The position numbers and the translations under genes are program-made. The notes beneath the pieces are model-generated. The model worked only from the letters and a program-made list of their open reading frames with translations. It was not told the origin of the DNA and did not search any database. Shown here piece after piece: positions 26,023-33,951 of a stretch of 64,000 nt of DNA. This DNA comes from CBDDDW01 sp965226805 (GTDB lineage Bacteria; Chloroflexota; Dehalococcoidia; Lucifugimonadales; JAGWBF01). The stretch lies in contig CBDDDW010000024.1 of the NCBI GenBank assembly GCA_965226805.1, forward strand, positions 112,981 to 176,980, written 5' to 3'. The stretch's first letter is position 1, and each line of letters begins with the position of its first letter.

Positions 26023-27441
26023 ATGACGGCACAAAAAGAAGATATCGCCCTGATGGCGCATCTGATGCGCAGGGCCGGCTTCGGGGCGCCTAGAGCCGAG
26101 CTGGAAGAGCGAGTAGCCAAAGGCTATGACGCCACGGTGGAGGAGCTGCTGGAGCCCGACCGGTTCGAGATTCCACAGAATGAAGTAGACCTCCTCTACC
26201 GGTTTGAGTCACAGACCATCAACCCCGGAGCATTTCCTATGCAGGGACAGGCCAACTTCGTGTGGCAGATGGTGAACACACAGCGCGCGCTCCAGGAGAA
26301 GGTGGCCTTATTCTGGCATCACATTTTTGCCACCGGCAACTCCAAAGTAGATAGCGCTGACCGGATCCTCGCCCAGCTAGATATGTTCCGTGAATACGGG
26401 ATGGGCAGTTACCGTGAACTGCTTATGGAGTTGGCCAAGGACCCGGCGATGATCTTCTTTCTGGACAACAACCAGAACCATAAAGAAGCTCCCAACGAGA
26501 ACTGGGGCAGGGAGCTGCTGGAGCTCTTCTCCATGGGTGTCGGCAACTATACCGAGAAGGACGTACTCGAGTGCTCCAGGGCCTTCACCGGGTGGACTAT
26601 AAGTCCAAGGCTACCCAATTTCCCACACGCTCGCTTCCCGTGGGATTTCGAGTACCAACCCGAAGACCATGACGACGAAGAGAAGGAGTTCCTGGGCCAC
26701 CGTGGCCGGTTCAATGGGGAGGACATCATCGACATCGTCGTCCGACAACCCGCCACAGCTCGGTTCATCGTCAGGCACCTCTACAACTTCTTCGTGGCCG
26801 ACGAGGTTCAGGTACCAGCGTGGCAGAATGATGCGCCCCGCGACCCGGTCGCGATCAACATATTGGCGTCTGCCTTCGTGAACTCAAACTATGACATCAG
26901 ATCGACCCTTCGGGTCCTCTTTAACTCCGATTTCTTCAAAGAGGCCCAGTTCGCAAAGGTAAAGAGCCCAGTAGAAGTAGTCGTGGGAACTCTGAACCTG
27001 GTGGGTGGGCAGAAGGGCTTGCCCCAGCCAGACATCCTCCCGATCGGGGCGGAGTCGGCGGATATGGGGCAGAGTCTTCTGGACCCACCTAGCGTGGAGG
27101 GGTGGCACACTGGATCAGAGTGGATCGACAGTGGCTCTCTGGTACGGCGTATCAACTTCGCCGCTGAGATGGTGGGGAACACCAGCTTCCCTGGTGTTCA
27201 GGATATTGTGGCCAGGATCCGTTCCAGGGGTACTTTATCTCCCGAGGCAATGCTGGAAAGCAGCCTGGACCTCATGGGGCCTGTCCAGGTAGGGGAAAGC
27301 ACAGCCAAGCAGCTACTGGACCAGGCCGCCGGGAGTGGAGATCTGCGCTGGGAAACCGCCGAGGAGGTCAGCGTCTCCACCCGCAGGGTGAGCGAGATGC
27401 TTCAGCTCATCGCCTCCACGCGGGAGTACCAGTTCGGGTGA
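26023..27441 (+). CDS. DUF1800 domain protein
   Basis: A 472-residue member of the DUF1800 family. Diagnostic segments are AHLMRRAGFGAPRAELE at the N-terminus, LFWHHIFATGNSKVD, the signature NENWGRELLELFSMGVGNYT followed by SRAFTGWTIS, and FVNSNYDIRSTLRVLFNSDF. The biochemical role of the family is unknown; members are often exported and paired with DUF1501 proteins. Neither a signal peptide nor a DUF1501 partner is seen here. The partner position is taken by an NHL-repeat protein 67 bases downstream. Confidence 0.9.
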   Translation: MTAQKEDIALMAHLMRRAGFGAPRAELEERVAKGYDATVEELLEPDRFEIPQNEVDLLYRFESQTINPGAFPMQGQANFVWQMVNTQRALQEKVALFWHHIFATGNSKVDSADRILAQLDMFREYGMGSYRELLMELAKDPAMIFFLDNNQNHKEAPNENWGRELLELFSMGVGNYTEKDVLECSRAFTGWTISPRLPNFPHARFPWDFEYQPEDHDDEEKEFLGHRGRFNGEDIIDIVVRQPATARFIVRHLYNFFVADEVQVPAWQNDAPRDPVAINILASAFVNSNYDIRSTLRVLFNSDFFKEAQFAKVKSPVEVVVGTLNLVGGQKGLPQPDILPIGAESADMGQSLLDPPSVEGWHTGSEWIDSGSLVRRINFAAEMVGNTSFPGVQDIVARIRSRGTLSPEAMLESSLDLMGPVQVGESTAKQLLDQAAGSGDLRWETAEEVSVSTRRVSEMLQLIASTREYQFG

Positions 27442-27508
27442 TCAGGACCGCTGCGCTGCCGCCGTCACCAGGCTAGAATAACCGCCCAGGTCCGCAGAGG
27501 AGGCAACT

Positions 27509-28528
27509 TTGATCACTAGGACAGTGGTCGGAAGAACGTTTACGTATAGTCACGCAGTGGGCCGAGTGGCCACCAACGGTGTAGGCTTTTTCCACCCAAC
27601 GGACGTAGCCGTGGCACGCAGTGGCAACGCCTACGTAGTGAACTCCAATCTGAACCACATTCCGTCGACACGGGTGGGCAAACTTACGTTGGGGGACGAA
27701 GCAACGCCGCCAGAGTACATCCTGCAGTTCGGTCAGTTCGGCACAGACGATGGGCAGTTCATGCGGCCCTGTTCCCTTGCGGTGGACGCGGACGAGCGCG
27801 TCTACGTCGCGGACCAGTGGCTCAACAGGGTCTCCATCTTCTCCAGCCAGGGCGAGTTTTTGGGCAAATGGGGAATCTATGGTTCCGCCGACGGAGAGCT
27901 TAACCGACCGTGGGGTCTGACATTCGATCTTGAGGGCAATCTTCTGATTGTGGACGCCGGCAATAACCGGATACAGAGGTTCACCAAGGATGGAGAGTTA
28001 CTGGGAAGCTGGGGAAGGCAGGGCACTGGGGAAGGGGAGTTTAGCATTCCCTGGGGTATTACGACCGACCAAGACGGAAACATCTACGTGGCCGACTGGC
28101 GCAATAGCCGAGCCCAGAAGTTCACGGCCGACGGCAGCTACCTAATGAGCTTCGGCGCCCCTGGGTCCGGGATAGGCGAACTGTACCGCCCAAGCGGCGT
28201 AGCGGTGGACTCGGAGGGCGATGTTTATGTAGTGGACTGGGGGCGGCACAAGGTCAACGTTTACTCCAACGAGGGGGTTTACTTGACCGCCTTCACGGGG
28301 GACGCGCGGCAGCTGCCCGTATGGGCTCTCGAAGTGGTCGCCGCCAATCCCGACGTCATTAAGGCGCGGAACAGGGCCAAGAAGCCGGAGCTGGAATGGG
28401 ACTTTTTCTACCCCACGGGCATCGACGTTGATGAGCAACGCAGGATAGTGGTTACCGACCAGCAACGCCACCGGCTCCAGGTCTACATCAAAGAAAAGGA
28501 CTACGTGGAGCCCCAGTTCAATCTCTAG
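27509..28528 (+). CDS. NHL-repeat beta-propeller protein
   Basis: A 339-residue protein of six or so NHL repeats, each like FMRPCSLAVDADERVYVADQ..NRVSIFSSQGEFLGKWG. Repeats start near residues 28, 84, 131, 178, 225 and 290. The start is TTG at 27509, chosen because GAGGAGG lies 6 bases before it. There is no signal peptide. NHL propellers bind ligands or proteins, and some are hydrolases or lyases; the specific role here is unknown. It probably forms a two-gene unit with the DUF1800 gene. Confidence 0.85.
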   Translation: MITRTVVGRTFTYSHAVGRVATNGVGFFHPTDVAVARSGNAYVVNSNLNHIPSTRVGKLTLGDEATPPEYILQFGQFGTDDGQFMRPCSLAVDADERVYVADQWLNRVSIFSSQGEFLGKWGIYGSADGELNRPWGLTFDLEGNLLIVDAGNNRIQRFTKDGELLGSWGRQGTGEGEFSIPWGITTDQDGNIYVADWRNSRAQKFTADGSYLMSFGAPGSGIGELYRPSGVAVDSEGDVYVVDWGRHKVNVYSNEGVYLTAFTGDARQLPVWALEVVAANPDVIKARNRAKKPELEWDFFYPTGIDVDEQRRIVVTDQQRHRLQVYIKEKDYVEPQFNL

Positions 28529-28660
28529 CCCTCCGCTGCCCCCACTCGTCGTCTTGGCGACGGGATCACCCACGCACCAGATTCGCTGTTACAACTCGTA
28601 ATGACACTATTGTCGGAGCGCCCAGCCGGTGGAAGATAGAAGGGCAGGGCGAGGAGTAGG

Positions 28661-29071
28661 CTAGGAAGAGCTTTGTAGCTGCCGTAAGACAGGCGTGCTA
28701 TCCACTGTGCTCCAAAGCTCCATGATTTTGCCCTCCGAAACTCGGTAGAATACGATGGTGGAGAACGAGACTACTCTGGCGGTGGGGGGCACACCCCCCC
28801 ATTCGCCCAAATGAGTCCCTTCGGCCATCCAGCGAACCGCTACCTGGTCTCCTTCGGCGATAATCGCCTCAATGTTGAACACCAGGTCTGGAAAGCCCTT
28901 TCGCAGATTGCCGACGAGAAGCTTCTGGCCATCCGGACCGGGGGGAGACCCAAACCCCACGGGATTGTGAGGCACGAAATCGGGTGATATCAGCTCGTCG
29001 ATAATGCCCAGATTGCCCCCGCTAAGCCCCTCAAGGTAACGCCGGATGATAGCCTTGTTTTCCTCGGACAT
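28661..29071 (-). CDS. SnoaL-like / ester cyclase family protein
   Basis: A small alpha+beta barrel (NTF2-like) protein of 136 residues: NKAIIRRYLEGLSGGNLGIIDELISPDFVPH, then GPDGQKLLVGNLRKGFPDLVF, EGDQVAVRWMAEGTHLGEWGG, and FYRVSEGKIMELWS. This is the usual SnoaL-like polyketide cyclase or ester cyclase pattern. The ATG at 29071 is preferred over an earlier in-frame start at 29116, because the upstream codons lie in a dispersed repeat and AGGAGA precedes 29071. The substrate is unknown. The gene sits directly downstream of repeat copy 1. Confidence 0.85.
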   Translation of the reverse strand: MSEENKAIIRRYLEGLSGGNLGIIDELISPDFVPHNPVGFGSPPGPDGQKLLVGNLRKGFPDLVFNIEAIIAEGDQVAVRWMAEGTHLGEWGGVPPTARVVSFSTIVFYRVSEGKIMELWSTVDSTPVLRQLQSSS

Positions 29072-29088
29072 TCTGACGACTCTCCTAT

Positions 29089-29230
29089 CAGGGTGCTGAA
29101 AACCCCTTCCGACCATCCCCCTGACCCCCTTCCTCGCCAGGAAGGGGGAATAAATTACATCTGACGGACACCCTCAGACTCCCGGCAAAGGGGCTTCTCC
29201 CCTCTGCGCTCCCATTCTCATCAGCTTCCT
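29089..29230 (-). repeat. Dispersed hairpin repeat, copy 1
   Basis: About 140 bp, shared with 32124-32290 and in part 57146-57230. Common parts (plus strand) are CAGGGTGCTGAAAA, CCGACCATCCCCCTGACCCC, a perfect 10-bp stem CCCCCTTCCT/AGGAAGGGGG (29125-29134 with 29139-29148), and GACACCCTCAGACTCCCGGC. It lies 17 bases upstream of the SnoaL-like start. Given as minus because that is the orientation of the adjacent gene. Confidence 0.75.
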
Positions 29231-29269
29231 AGACTCTAAACCTGGAGTAACGCCCCAGTTACCTTTGTG

Positions 29270-30715
29270 CTAGCATACGGGTCTCGCGACCACCTCGGGG
29301 GAAATCTTCCTGCCCAACCACCGGCCTTCGTCGGTGGAGCCGATCAGTTTGCCATTATCGACGATCACCTTTCCCCGCAACATGGTCATCACCGGATAAC
29401 CCTCACAGGCGAAGCCCTCCCAGATACTGTAATCCGAATCGGCGTGGAGGTCTCCTAAAGTGATCGTCTTTCGTATCTTGGGGTCTATGACAACTATGTC
29501 CGCGTCGCTCCCAACGGCGATGACCCCTTTCCTCGGGTATAGCCCCATTATCCTGGCGATATTGGTGGAGCTGATCTCGGCGAAACGGGTAAGCGGCATG
29601 TCGCCCTGGGATACGAACTTGGTAAAAGCCACGGGAATCCTGGTCTCGATTCCGTTATGTCCTCCACAGACGTGCTCTATGGTCTTGCCCCAGGTCTTGA
29701 CGTCCTTGTAGGTGGTGTATTCATCCGTTGCCAATGTACTGAGACGCCCATCCACCAGACTCAGATTCAGCTCGTCCCTATCCTCGGGGAATTTAAGGGC
29801 CGGGTAAGTATGGTATTTGGTCCCATCGGACTTCATGTAGTCTTCGGAGGTGAACTCCAAGTAGCTGTGAATAGTCTCTCCGTAAACAGGTTGGCGCCGT
29901 GCCCGTGCCTCCGCGACGGCTTGGACGCCCTCCTTGGCAGTCACATGCACGAAGTAGATTCCCACCTCACTCAGTTGCGCCATACGGATCACGTTGCGGA
30001 ATGCAAGGTCCTCCGAGGTCTTATTGTGTACCAGATGGAGGTTATAGGCCTGGTCCTGTCCCTGCCTCTTCAGGTCTTCCGTCATATACCCCACGATGTC
30101 ATCGTCTTCGGCATGGACAGCCATGATCCCACCATTCTTCGCTACTTGCTGGAAGACGGCCAACAGGTGGCCGTCGGGGACCCTGGAATCCGGAAAGGTC
30201 GTGAAAATCTTGAAGCTGGCCAGTCCGGACTGAATAGCCTCCCCGATTTCGCCGATGGTCTTGTGGCTGACGCGTCCCGATACTATGTAGTGGAAAGCGA
30301 AATCTATATATGCATGCCCCGAGAAAGCGCCTTTGCGGCTTTCCAACTTCTTCATTATCGGGATAGGGCCGTCTGGTCCCATCCCACCGCCCGTGAGCGG
30401 GATATCGCCGGCGAAGTCTATCAGCGTAGTGACTCCGCCGAAGGCCGCCGCGCGGGTGGCCGCCTCGGGAGGCTGAGTGAGCACCTCGGGACGGCCCGCG
30501 AAGACTTCGGGGACCGGTATACCTATGTGGGCATGGGGCTCAATGCCGCCGGGCAGGACGATGTTGCCGGCGACGTCTATGACGTTGAGGGATTTCGCGC
30601 TCAGAGAGCCGGGAAAGCCTATCGCGGCGATCTTCCCACTCCGAACGCCTATGTCCATTTCAGCGACCCCCTCAGGGGTCACGACCCGGCCTCCACGTAT
30701 CACTGTATCAAGCAT
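29270..30715 (-). CDS. Dihydropyrimidinase/hydantoinase-family cyclic amidohydrolase
   Basis: A 481-residue binuclear-metal hydrolase that opens cyclic amides such as hydantoins or dihydropyrimidines. Metal and active-site residues: PGGIEPHAHIG (HxH), LASFKIFTTF (Lys for carboxylation), MAVHAEDDDIV, YFVHVTAKEGV and TLATDEYTTY (catalytic Asp region, here DE rather than DH). The C-terminal GRWLGRKI is also seen in D-hydantoinases. It is on the same strand as the CoA-transferase gene upstream (86-base gap). Hydantoinase A/B-like genes lie 3 kb away, so a role in cyclic amide catabolism is plausible. Confidence 0.88.
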   Translation of the reverse strand: MLDTVIRGGRVVTPEGVAEMDIGVRSGKIAAIGFPGSLSAKSLNVIDVAGNIVLPGGIEPHAHIGIPVPEVFAGRPEVLTQPPEAATRAAAFGGVTTLIDFAGDIPLTGGGMGPDGPIPIMKKLESRKGAFSGHAYIDFAFHYIVSGRVSHKTIGEIGEAIQSGLASFKIFTTFPDSRVPDGHLLAVFQQVAKNGGIMAVHAEDDDIVGYMTEDLKRQGQDQAYNLHLVHNKTSEDLAFRNVIRMAQLSEVGIYFVHVTAKEGVQAVAEARARRQPVYGETIHSYLEFTSEDYMKSDGTKYHTYPALKFPEDRDELNLSLVDGRLSTLATDEYTTYKDVKTWGKTIEHVCGGHNGIETRIPVAFTKFVSQGDMPLTRFAEISSTNIARIMGLYPRKGVIAVGSDADIVVIDPKIRKTITLGDLHADSDYSIWEGFACEGYPVMTMLRGKVIVDNGKLIGSTDEGRWLGRKISPEVVARPVC

Positions 30716-30801
30716 TCTCGCCCCCCTGAGGCAGCACCAGCCGGGTATAGCATGGCGACCACGCCCAGTGCGTTACCACGCTCGAACCGGTGCTTGCATG
30801 A

Positions 30802-32109
30802 TCATGTTAACGGTACTTCGTCACCAATTACCCCGTCTCGCTCCAACTCTCGGATTTCCCTGTCGCTCATTCCTAGTATAGACCCGTAAACGTGGTGGTT
30901 GTGTTCTCCATAGCAATTAGGGGGTAGACGAACCGGTTCCTGCATCTTGCTAAATTTCCACATGTAGCCGGGATAACGGTGTGTACCAGCCAGCGGGTGG
31001 ACTATCTCCTCGAAGGTATTTCTGGCCAGCAAGTGGGGGTCTGAGTACAGGTCGCCGTCGTCCAATACGGCGGCCGCTGGTACGCCAGATTGCTGGAGCA
31101 GTTCCATGACCTCTCTCTTGTCCCTCAGGCAGGTCCAGCCTTCGATGAGGCTATCCAGGTCAGTCTGGTGCTGGTACCTGCTCAGATGGGATGAGAAGCG
31201 CTCGTCGGAGCCCCATTCAGGGTCGCCCATAGCGTGACAAAGCCCCCTCCACTCCTCCTCGCAGGTAACGGTAATGACCACCCAGTCATCTTCTCCACGG
31301 CACCTGTAACAATTGTGAGGGACCATAACGCTATCCCTGTTTCCGACCCGTTGAGGTTCCCTCTGGTTCATCACGTAGTCCATGATGGGATAGCTCAAGT
31401 GGGGGAGGAAGGACTCGACCTGGGATATGTCTACCCATTGACCCTCGCCTGTCCGGTTCCGGTGATGGAGTGCCACCAGAGCGGCCAGAGGCAGCGTGAC
31501 CGCGGCGATCGCGTCCACATGCTGTACCTGAGGGGTGAGGGTCGGGTCACTATCCGGATAGCCCCTTATTGCGTGGTGGCCCGTGAAACCATCTACCACG
31601 CTTCCAAGACTAAGGTACCCGCGATAAGGGCCCTGTCCACCCCATCCAGGCATCGAAATCAGAATAATGCTGGGATTAAGCTCCCTGACATCTGAGTAGT
31701 TGATACCCAGCTTATCTGCAGTCGCGCTGGAAAAGGACTCTGTCAAGATGTCGCTCACCTTCACCAGCCGTCTGAATATGTCAGCGCCCTTGGAGTGTCT
31801 AAGATTCAGGGTGATCCCCAGCTTGTTGCGATTAGAAGTGTTATGTATAGCCGCCCGGTCCCAGGGCCTTGGGCCGGAGGGATCGTTATTGGAGTAACCA
31901 CGGGTGGGCCTGCTGCCCCCGCCCATGGTTCTGGTAATGGAGGGCTGGGGGTAAGACTCCACCTTGATTACTCGTGCTCCCAGGTCGCCCAGGAGTGAGG
32001 TCCCCATGGGTCCTGCCCAGACCGCCGTCAGATCCAGGACGGTCACTCCCTCAAGGGGCCTTCTCAGCTGAGCCTGGCCTCTGGCAACCTCGTCGTTCGC
32101 TGGCGTAAT
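30802..32109 (-). CDS. CaiB/BaiF family III CoA-transferase, possible ATT start
   Basis: A family III CoA-transferase of 435 residues if started at 32109: PLEGVTVLDLTAVWAGPMGTSLLGDLGARVIKVE (typical N-terminus), NRNKLGITLNLRHSKGADIF, LNPSIILISMPGWGGQGPY and RTGEGQWVDISQVESFL. The catalytic Asp expected about eight residues before the SG/TG of this region is not where I expect it (LGSVVDGFTG), so it may be inactive alone or act as a partner subunit. No ATG, GTG or TTG fits the conserved N-terminus. AGGAGG at 32121-32116 is followed 6 bases later by ATT (32109-32107), the best start. An in-frame ATG at 32151 lies inside a dispersed repeat without a binding site. Confidence 0.85.
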   Translation of the reverse strand: MTPANDEVARGQAQLRRPLEGVTVLDLTAVWAGPMGTSLLGDLGARVIKVESYPQPSITRTMGGGSRPTRGYSNNDPSGPRPWDRAAIHNTSNRNKLGITLNLRHSKGADIFRRLVKVSDILTESFSSATADKLGINYSDVRELNPSIILISMPGWGGQGPYRGYLSLGSVVDGFTGHHAIRGYPDSDPTLTPQVQHVDAIAAVTLPLAALVALHHRNRTGEGQWVDISQVESFLPHLSYPIMDYVMNQREPQRVGNRDSVMVPHNCYRCRGEDDWVVITVTCEEEWRGLCHAMGDPEWGSDERFSSHLSRYQHQTDLDSLIEGWTCLRDKREVMELLQQSGVPAAAVLDDGDLYSDPHLLARNTFEEIVHPLAGTHRYPGYMWKFSKMQEPVRLPPNCYGEHNHHVYGSILGMSDREIRELERDGVIGDEVPLT

Positions 32110-32123
32110 ATTGCTCCTCCTAG

Positions 32124-32290
32124 CAGGGTGCCGAAAAGATCTTTCGACCATCCCCCCGACCCCCTTCCCTTCGGCAGGCTCAGGACGGGCCTGGCCAGGA
32201 AGGGGGAAGGATTGTTGCAACTGAGGGACACCCTCAGACTCCCGGCAAAGGGCTCCGCCCCTCTGCACTCCCTTTCTCCATCAGGCTCCC
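32124..32290 (-). repeat. Dispersed hairpin repeat, copy 2
   Basis: About 167 bp matching copy 1 from CAGGGTGCCGAAAA through the tail GGACACCCTCAGACTCCCGG. It contains the perfect small hairpin CTGAGGG-ACA-CCCTCAG (32221-32237). Relative to copy 1 it carries an extra internal segment, CTTCGGCAGGCTCAGGACGG, which copy 3 shares in part. It ends 15 bases upstream of the start assigned to the CoA-transferase gene. Confidence 0.75.
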
Positions 32291-32316
32291 GGAGCTCAGT
32301 CTCGCCAGAAACTTGT

Positions 32317-32460
32317 CATTCTGAACGAAGTGAAGAATCTGGTCGCGGGGCTGGGTTCGCAGGTGGACCCTACCACCTCCCCAGACCCTTCGCCGAGTTT
32401 ACCCTGAGAACAACCCCAGGGGCTCAGAGCCTACACTGAGCTTGCCAAACGGTGACGCGA
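32317..32460. repeat. Further intergenic repeat-like sequence
   Basis: GTCATTCTGAACGAAGTGAA and the following AGAATCT resemble a very widespread bacterial intergenic repeat. It is followed by CCCTTCGCCGAG and CACTGAGCTTGCC, of the CCTTCGACAAGCTCAGG type. With copy 2 it fills the 380-base gap between the two CoA-transferase genes, which holds no gene. Confidence 0.4.
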
Positions 32461-32489
32461 AAAGCGACCACCGCTTTAGGGACCAACGG

Positions 32490-33689
32490 CTAGATCGTAC
32501 CCGCTGACCGTAGTCGTACCAGGTCCGCCCTGGAATAGCCGAGGTTGTGGCAGTAGACCTCCTCATTATGCTGTCCCACCTTGGGTGCGGGACTGTTGGT
32601 CTCGGGATGACCCAGGGTCAGCCTGAACGGAGGTCCGGGATAGGCCATGCGCCCTGCATGCGGGTGGTCCACATATCGGAAGAAGCCTCGAGCTTTCAGC
32701 TGAGGGTCTTCCAGGAGCTCACCGGGATTGAGCAGGGGAGCGCACATCACCCCAGCTCTCTGACAAGTCTCAAATATTTCCTGCTTATCGTGGTCCATCA
32801 GCCACCCTATGAACAGCGCTTCCAGCTCCTCCAGATGCTCGGAGCGCGCCTCTGGGGTGCCGAACTCGGGCGTCTCCAACAGGTCCGCCATGCCGATGGC
32901 ATGGCACAGCCGCCTGAAGAACCTTTCGTACCCGACCCCGAACATGACATAGCCGTCCTTGCAGGGATAGGCGCCCTGGGGGAACCCGCCCGGCCAGTTG
33001 CCTCTTGTCCCTTTGATGCCGGTGTACGCGTAGTACAGGGGACGGTTGTCCACGTTGTTGACCAACGTGTCCATTGCCGATACATCTACATGCTGGCCTA
33101 CGTTCTGGAGCTTGCTGACGAAGAAGGCGCCCATGGTCGCCACAGCCGCGGTAGCCCCGGCTTGAAACCAAGATATTTCCGGCGCGTAGCGAAGGGGAGG
33201 CCTGTCCGCTAGGCCGTGAATGTACATACGGCCACTCATGGCGAAAACACCCATGTCGGTAGCCTTATAGTCCCGGTAAGGACCGGTTCTGCCGAAGGGA
33301 GTTATAGACGTCATCACCAGCCGGGGGTTGACCGGCTCGAGTGTGTCGTAGTCCAGATTCACCGAGGACAGAAAGGACGGAGGGAAGTTTTCGACGACGA
33401 CGTCTGCTTCCGCGACAAGCTGCTTGAGGATTCGAGCTCCGTCCCGTGATGACAGGTCCAGCGTCACCCCTTTTTTATTGCCGTTGAGGTGTAGGAACAG
33501 CCCGCTCGCCTCAGCGTCTGGTATATCCTGCGGGAAGGGTCCTAGGTGACGAGCTCTATCCCCTTTCACGGGCGGCTCTACCTTGATGACCTCTGCACCG
33601 TAGTCGGCAAGGAGCTTGGCGCAATAGGGGGCGGAGATATGGCTTCCGAGGTCCAGGACCTTTATGTCTGATAAAGCCGCACCAGGCAT
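32490..33689 (-). CDS. CaiB/BaiF family III CoA-transferase
   Basis: Second family III CoA-transferase, 399 residues from the ATG at 33689. Signature parts are LSDIKVLDLGSHISAPYCAKL, DYGAEVIKVEPPVKGD, HLNGNKKGVTLDLSSRDG, VMTSITPFGRTGPYRDYKATD and VGQHVDVSAMDTLV. Unlike the neighbouring paralog, an Asp sits at the expected catalytic place (ATDMGVFAMSG). It moves CoA between carboxylic acids through mixed-anhydride intermediates; the substrate is unknown. The start is uncertain: a longer frame opens at 33821, and no strong binding site precedes 33689. It diverges from the hyuB operon. Confidence 0.88.
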   Translation of the reverse strand: MPGAALSDIKVLDLGSHISAPYCAKLLADYGAEVIKVEPPVKGDRARHLGPFPQDIPDAEASGLFLHLNGNKKGVTLDLSSRDGARILKQLVAEADVVVENFPPSFLSSVNLDYDTLEPVNPRLVMTSITPFGRTGPYRDYKATDMGVFAMSGRMYIHGLADRPPLRYAPEISWFQAGATAAVATMGAFFVSKLQNVGQHVDVSAMDTLVNNVDNRPLYYAYTGIKGTRGNWPGGFPQGAYPCKDGYVMFGVGYERFFRRLCHAIGMADLLETPEFGTPEARSEHLEELEALFIGWLMDHDKQEIFETCQRAGVMCAPLLNPGELLEDPQLKARGFFRYVDHPHAGRMAYPGPPFRLTLGHPETNSPAPKVGQHNEEVYCHNLGYSRADLVRLRSAGTI

Positions 33690-33804
33690 CTGCTGCAACT
33701 CTTGCTTTAAGGAGGGCAATGTTCCCACAGGGATAAACCTTAAGCAGATTGGGCGATAACGGAACGGGTCAAGGTTGCATCCCACTATATTCTTCCTGGA
33801 ACCG

Positions 33805-33833
33805 TTGTCAATAAGGGTCATGCAGCCTATGAT
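33805..33833 (+). promoter_or_regulatory. Promoter for the hyuB operon
   Basis: TTGTCA (33805-33810), 17-base spacer, TATGAT (33828-33833), each one base from consensus, in the gap between divergent genes. The leader would be about 110 bases. Its position argues against the longest reading of the CoA-transferase gene. Confidence 0.6.
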
Positions 33834-33951
33834 ACTTGCTGCGTGTGACCACCGTGCGCAGCTTGACGTCCCCGGCTGGCAAAGCTATCATGGCCCCACG
33901 CCACCGTGAAGGGTTTCGTACCTTGCGCGAACCAGGGTTTGGAGAGACGGC

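Noticed and set aside
29657..30889. 410-residue plus-strand open frame
   Set aside because: Antisense shadow of the dihydropyrimidinase-like gene; no motif or binding site.
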